DNA of 16,534 nt. Source: Gemmatimonadota bacterium (GTDB lineage Bacteria; JAAXHH01). Location of the stretch: NCBI GenBank assembly GCA_026713285.1, contig JAPOOT010000172.1:1-16534 (forward strand). The letters are read 5' to 3'. Made by a program: the position numbers and the translations under genes. The notes under the pieces were generated by a model. The model searched no databases and was not told where the DNA came from. It worked only from the letters and a program-made list of their open reading frames with translations. Numbering within the stretch: position 1 is the first letter of the stretch; each line of letters starts with the position of its first letter. Positions 14,746 to 16,534 of the stretch are shown piece by piece.

Positions 14746-15729
14746 TTAGAAGCCCACACCTACGGACACGCGATGCAGATCGTCCAGAAGTTCGTACTGC
14801 GTAAACGCGTAATCAACGTTGAGACTCAATTCACCCTGGCTGAACCGGAGACCGGCGCCGGCGGATACGCCTTCATCCTGGCCGCCGCTGTATCCGGCTT
14901 TCCAGCCGACACGGCCCGCGATGTAATCGTTGACCCACCACTCGATACCCAGATTGAGTACGGAGTCGAACTCACGGAGCTTCCAGAGTTCGGCGCTGAC
15001 CATTACGCTTCCCGTCGGCAGTTCGTACGGCTCAGCGGCAAAACCGATACGGAACGTCGTCGGTAACTGGTCGCGAGCGCTTGAATCGTCGATGAACTGC
15101 ATGTCCGGACCGAAATTCTGGAACGAGGCGCCAATACGGAAATTACGGAAATCCGTGGTGTAAATCGTACCCACGTCCACCGCGACCGCTGTGCTGGTCC
15201 GGTCGTCATCTCCGGCGCCGCTCGTGCCTTCCGAGATATATTTCAACGATCCGCCGACGGCGAATGAATCCGTCAGGCGACGCGCATAGCTCGGACCGAT
15301 GGCCAGATCAGACACGGAAAAGTTCTGGCCAGCCGTGGCAAATTGACCCGTCGGATCGCCGGATGTGGTATAGGGTATGTCGCCAGACAGCAGCGAATGC
15401 ACACTCAGACCCACGGCGCCGTTATCGCCGAGATTCCACACCAGACCGGCACTGAACAGCGTCATTTCCGCGAAATACGGTGTATAGGAAACGCCGACCG
15501 CTCCCCTGCCCTCGACGAACACCATGGTGGCTTGATTCGTCAGAGAAGAGAAAGCGCCAAGATCCGTGTAGGATGTGGCGGAGGATGCAACACCCGCGAC
15601 ACGAGCGCTGGAATCAAGCGTCAGAAACTTCGTCGCGGCGGTTCCACCCTTGGAAACCTGAGCATGCACCGGCGCTGACAGTGCCATCAGCAATCCGGTA
15701 ACCACGCCCCAGCGTACAAATACTTTCAT
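14746..15729 (-). CDS. PorV/PorQ-family outer-membrane beta-barrel protein
   Basis: 327 residues with a clear signal peptide, MKVFVRWGVVTGLLMALSAPVHA, cleaved before QVSKGG. The mature part has the family's opening pattern: GGTAATKFLTLDSSARVAG and a short N-terminal strand region with LTNQATMVFVEG. Regular amphipathic beta-strands follow, and the protein ends in aromatic GVGF, as expected for a BAM-inserted barrel. PorV is an outer-membrane partner of the type IX secretion system that ferries substrates with C-terminal sorting domains; related PorQ/UPF0164 barrels occur across FCB phyla. ATG 15729 is preceded by GGAGGT (15736-15741) at an ideal 6 nt; GTG 15762 is rejected. It lies 64 nt after a gene for a protein with a sorting-like C-terminal domain, consistent with co-expression. 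PorV, PorQ and uncharacterised paralogues cannot be told apart from this sequence. Confidence 0.85.
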   Translation of the reverse strand: MKVFVRWGVVTGLLMALSAPVHAQVSKGGTAATKFLTLDSSARVAGVASSATSYTDLGAFSSLTNQATMVFVEGRGAVGVSYTPYFAEMTLFSAGLVWNLGDNGAVGLSVHSLLSGDIPYTTSGDPTGQFATAGQNFSVSDLAIGPSYARRLTDSFAVGGSLKYISEGTSGAGDDDRTSTAVAVDVGTIYTTDFRNFRIGASFQNFGPDMQFIDDSSARDQLPTTFRIGFAAEPYELPTGSVMVSAELWKLREFDSVLNLGIEWWVNDYIAGRVGWKAGYSGGQDEGVSAGAGLRFSQGELSLNVDYAFTQYELLDDLHRVSVGVGF

Positions 15730-15735
15730 TAGATA

Positions 15736-15741
15736 ACCTCC
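15736..15741 (-). promoter_or_regulatory. Ribosome binding site deciding the PorV-like start
   Basis: GGAGGT, part of GGGAGGTT, on the minus strand 6 nt before ATG 15729. It fixes the start at MKVFVRWG and excludes the upstream GTG 15762. Confidence 0.85.
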
Positions 15742-15753
15742 CTGAATCGGACC

Positions 15754-15782
15754 GTCCCGCACCGTGACGCATGGCGCGGGAC
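15754..15782 (-). other. Short inverted repeat between the secreted-protein and PorV-like genes
   Basis: The arms 15754-15760 (gtcccgc) and 15776-15782 (gcgggac) are perfectly complementary with a 15-nt loop. The hairpin lies in the 64-nt gap between two minus-strand genes and has no U-tract after it. It could be a weak processing or pausing element, or chance in GC-rich DNA. Confidence 0.4.
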
Positions 15783-15793
15783 TTTACCGAAGT

Positions 15794-16534
15794 TTACCGC
15801 CGGACGTAGAGTTTCAACGTTTTCGCGTAGCTCACGCCGCCAATTTCGGCTTCGACCACGCAGATGTACAGACCGCTGGAAACAGGTACGTTGGAATCGT
15901 TCTTCAGATCCCAGTCCGTTACACCGCCGATCGTCGTGGTCTGGTCGCCAGGCACTGAGAACTGCTTAACCTGAAGGCCGGCCGAGTCGAAAATCGTGAT
16001 GCGGGATGGTACCGGAGCGTTGAAGAACTTGACGGTTTGCGACTTCGTTGCCAGATCCCACTGGGCCTGGAAAACGAAGGGGTTGGGCGCGACGGTCATA
16101 AGATTTTCGAATTCCGCCACACCGCCTGCCACCTCGTTACGAGCCACGGTCGTCGGGACGACATCCTGTCCCGGTACCTGCGGTCCAACCGACAGACCGC
16201 GGTAGGGATACTGACCGTGCCACCGTCCATCCGTCCCGTTCGCGTTCATCGTGTAGAAACTCTCGAGCCCGTTGATGGTACGGGTGATTACCCGCTGCGA
16301 CGAGCCCTGATCGGCCACGTAGTTGTCGAAATCGTGCTGTTGCGCGCTTTCGTTATCTACCGCGGCCACGTAGTACCAGTAGCTGAACCCGATCAGCACC
16401 GAACGATCTTCGAACATATAACCGCTCTTGCCGACCAGGCGGGGATCCGTGAGAATACCGCCGACACTGGTAATCTGCGCATCGCCTGATCCGACTGCAT
16501 CAGGATAGCGATCCGAGAAACTGGTGGCGAGAGC
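15794..16534 (-). CDS. Secreted protein with C-terminal FlgD/T9SS-like sorting domain (5' end outside window)
   Basis: The last 246 residues are visible and the frame stays open to the window edge, so the start is missing. Around visible residues 50-63, FSYWYYVAAVDNES has the look of a fibronectin-type-III strand pair, common in large secreted proteins of FCB bacteria. The final 100 residues (about 145-246) form a FlgD-Ig-like domain. It begins TVAPNPFVFQAQW, continues SRITIFDSAGLQVKQF and TDWDLKNDSNVPVSSGLY, and ends SYAKTLKLYVRR. This is the usual arrangement of type IX secretion C-terminal signals: a PNPF start, a VPVSSGLY-type turn and a basic last strand. It suggests export across the outer membrane and surface release or attachment, with the downstream PorV-like protein as possible shuttle. 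The function of the passenger is unknown because most of it lies outside. The stop is TAA at 15794. Confidence 0.85.
   Translation of the reverse strand, partial: ALATSFSDRYPDAVGSGDAQITSVGGILTDPRLVGKSGYMFEDRSVLIGFSYWYYVAAVDNESAQQHDFDNYVADQGSSQRVITRTINGLESFYTMNANGTDGRWHGQYPYRGLSVGPQVPGQDVVPTTVARNEVAGGVAEFENLMTVAPNPFVFQAQWDLATKSQTVKFFNAPVPSRITIFDSAGLQVKQFSVPGDQTTTIGGVTDWDLKNDSNVPVSSGLYICVVEAEIGGVSYAKTLKLYVRR

Noticed and set aside
1..16534. Defence system, prophage, transposon or CRISPR content
   Set aside because: No transposase, integrase, recombinase, nuclease or Cas-like protein and no regularly spaced repeats were seen on either strand.

Overview
The window is GC-rich bacterial DNA with long, mostly standard genes. 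I see no rRNA, tRNA, insertion sequence, phage gene or CRISPR array. Several features suggest an environmental Gram-negative bacterium of the FCB superphylum, with Latescibacterota or Gemmatimonadota-like lineages as my best guess: a PorV/PorQ-type outer-membrane barrel next to a protein with a type IX-secretion-like C-terminal domain, lipobox lipoproteins, a CRTAC1-type FG-GAP protein, a multihaem cytochrome c and a phytanoyl-CoA-dioxygenase-family remnant. This lineage is an inference from gene content, not a sequence match.

Left part (1-5589). A broken phytanoyl-CoA dioxygenase gene on the plus strand keeps its N- and C-terminal ends but has lost its catalytic core; it converges on chrA. 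On the minus strand, in transcription order, come rlmB (23S rRNA 2'-O-methyltransferase), ppdK (pyruvate phosphate dikinase, with its own near-consensus sigma-70 promoter at 4687-4715) and chrA (two-domain chromate transporter). These look like independent housekeeping and transport genes. The 3' end of rlmB carries a five-tract G-quadruplex motif that overlaps its stop codon.

Middle (5590-7505). A 467-bp divergent intergenic region holds four copies of a 16-bp tandem repeat. It is followed by a plus-strand polysaccharide flippase gene whose 3' end overlaps the oppositely oriented CRTAC1 gene by 56 bp.

Right part (7450-16534). Seven minus-strand genes lie head to tail. In transcription order they are: a secreted protein with a C-terminal FlgD/T9SS-like domain (5' end outside the window), a PorV-like barrel, a strong 12-bp hairpin, a hexahaem cytochrome c with an N-terminal carboxypeptidase-regulatory-like domain, a TPR protein, a six-bladed-propeller lipoprotein, a small lipoprotein with a C-terminal membrane anchor, and a CRTAC1/UnbV-type lipoprotein. 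Spacing from the TPR gene onward is tight (25 nt, a 1-nt stop/start overlap, 47 nt), so the last four are probably one transcript. All seven products are predicted to be exported or membrane-bound. The most interesting hypothesis in the window is that the cytochrome-TPR-propeller-lipoprotein-CRTAC1 block is one periplasmic or surface module, possibly for electron transfer or redox-linked surface assembly. No substrate can be read from the sequence.
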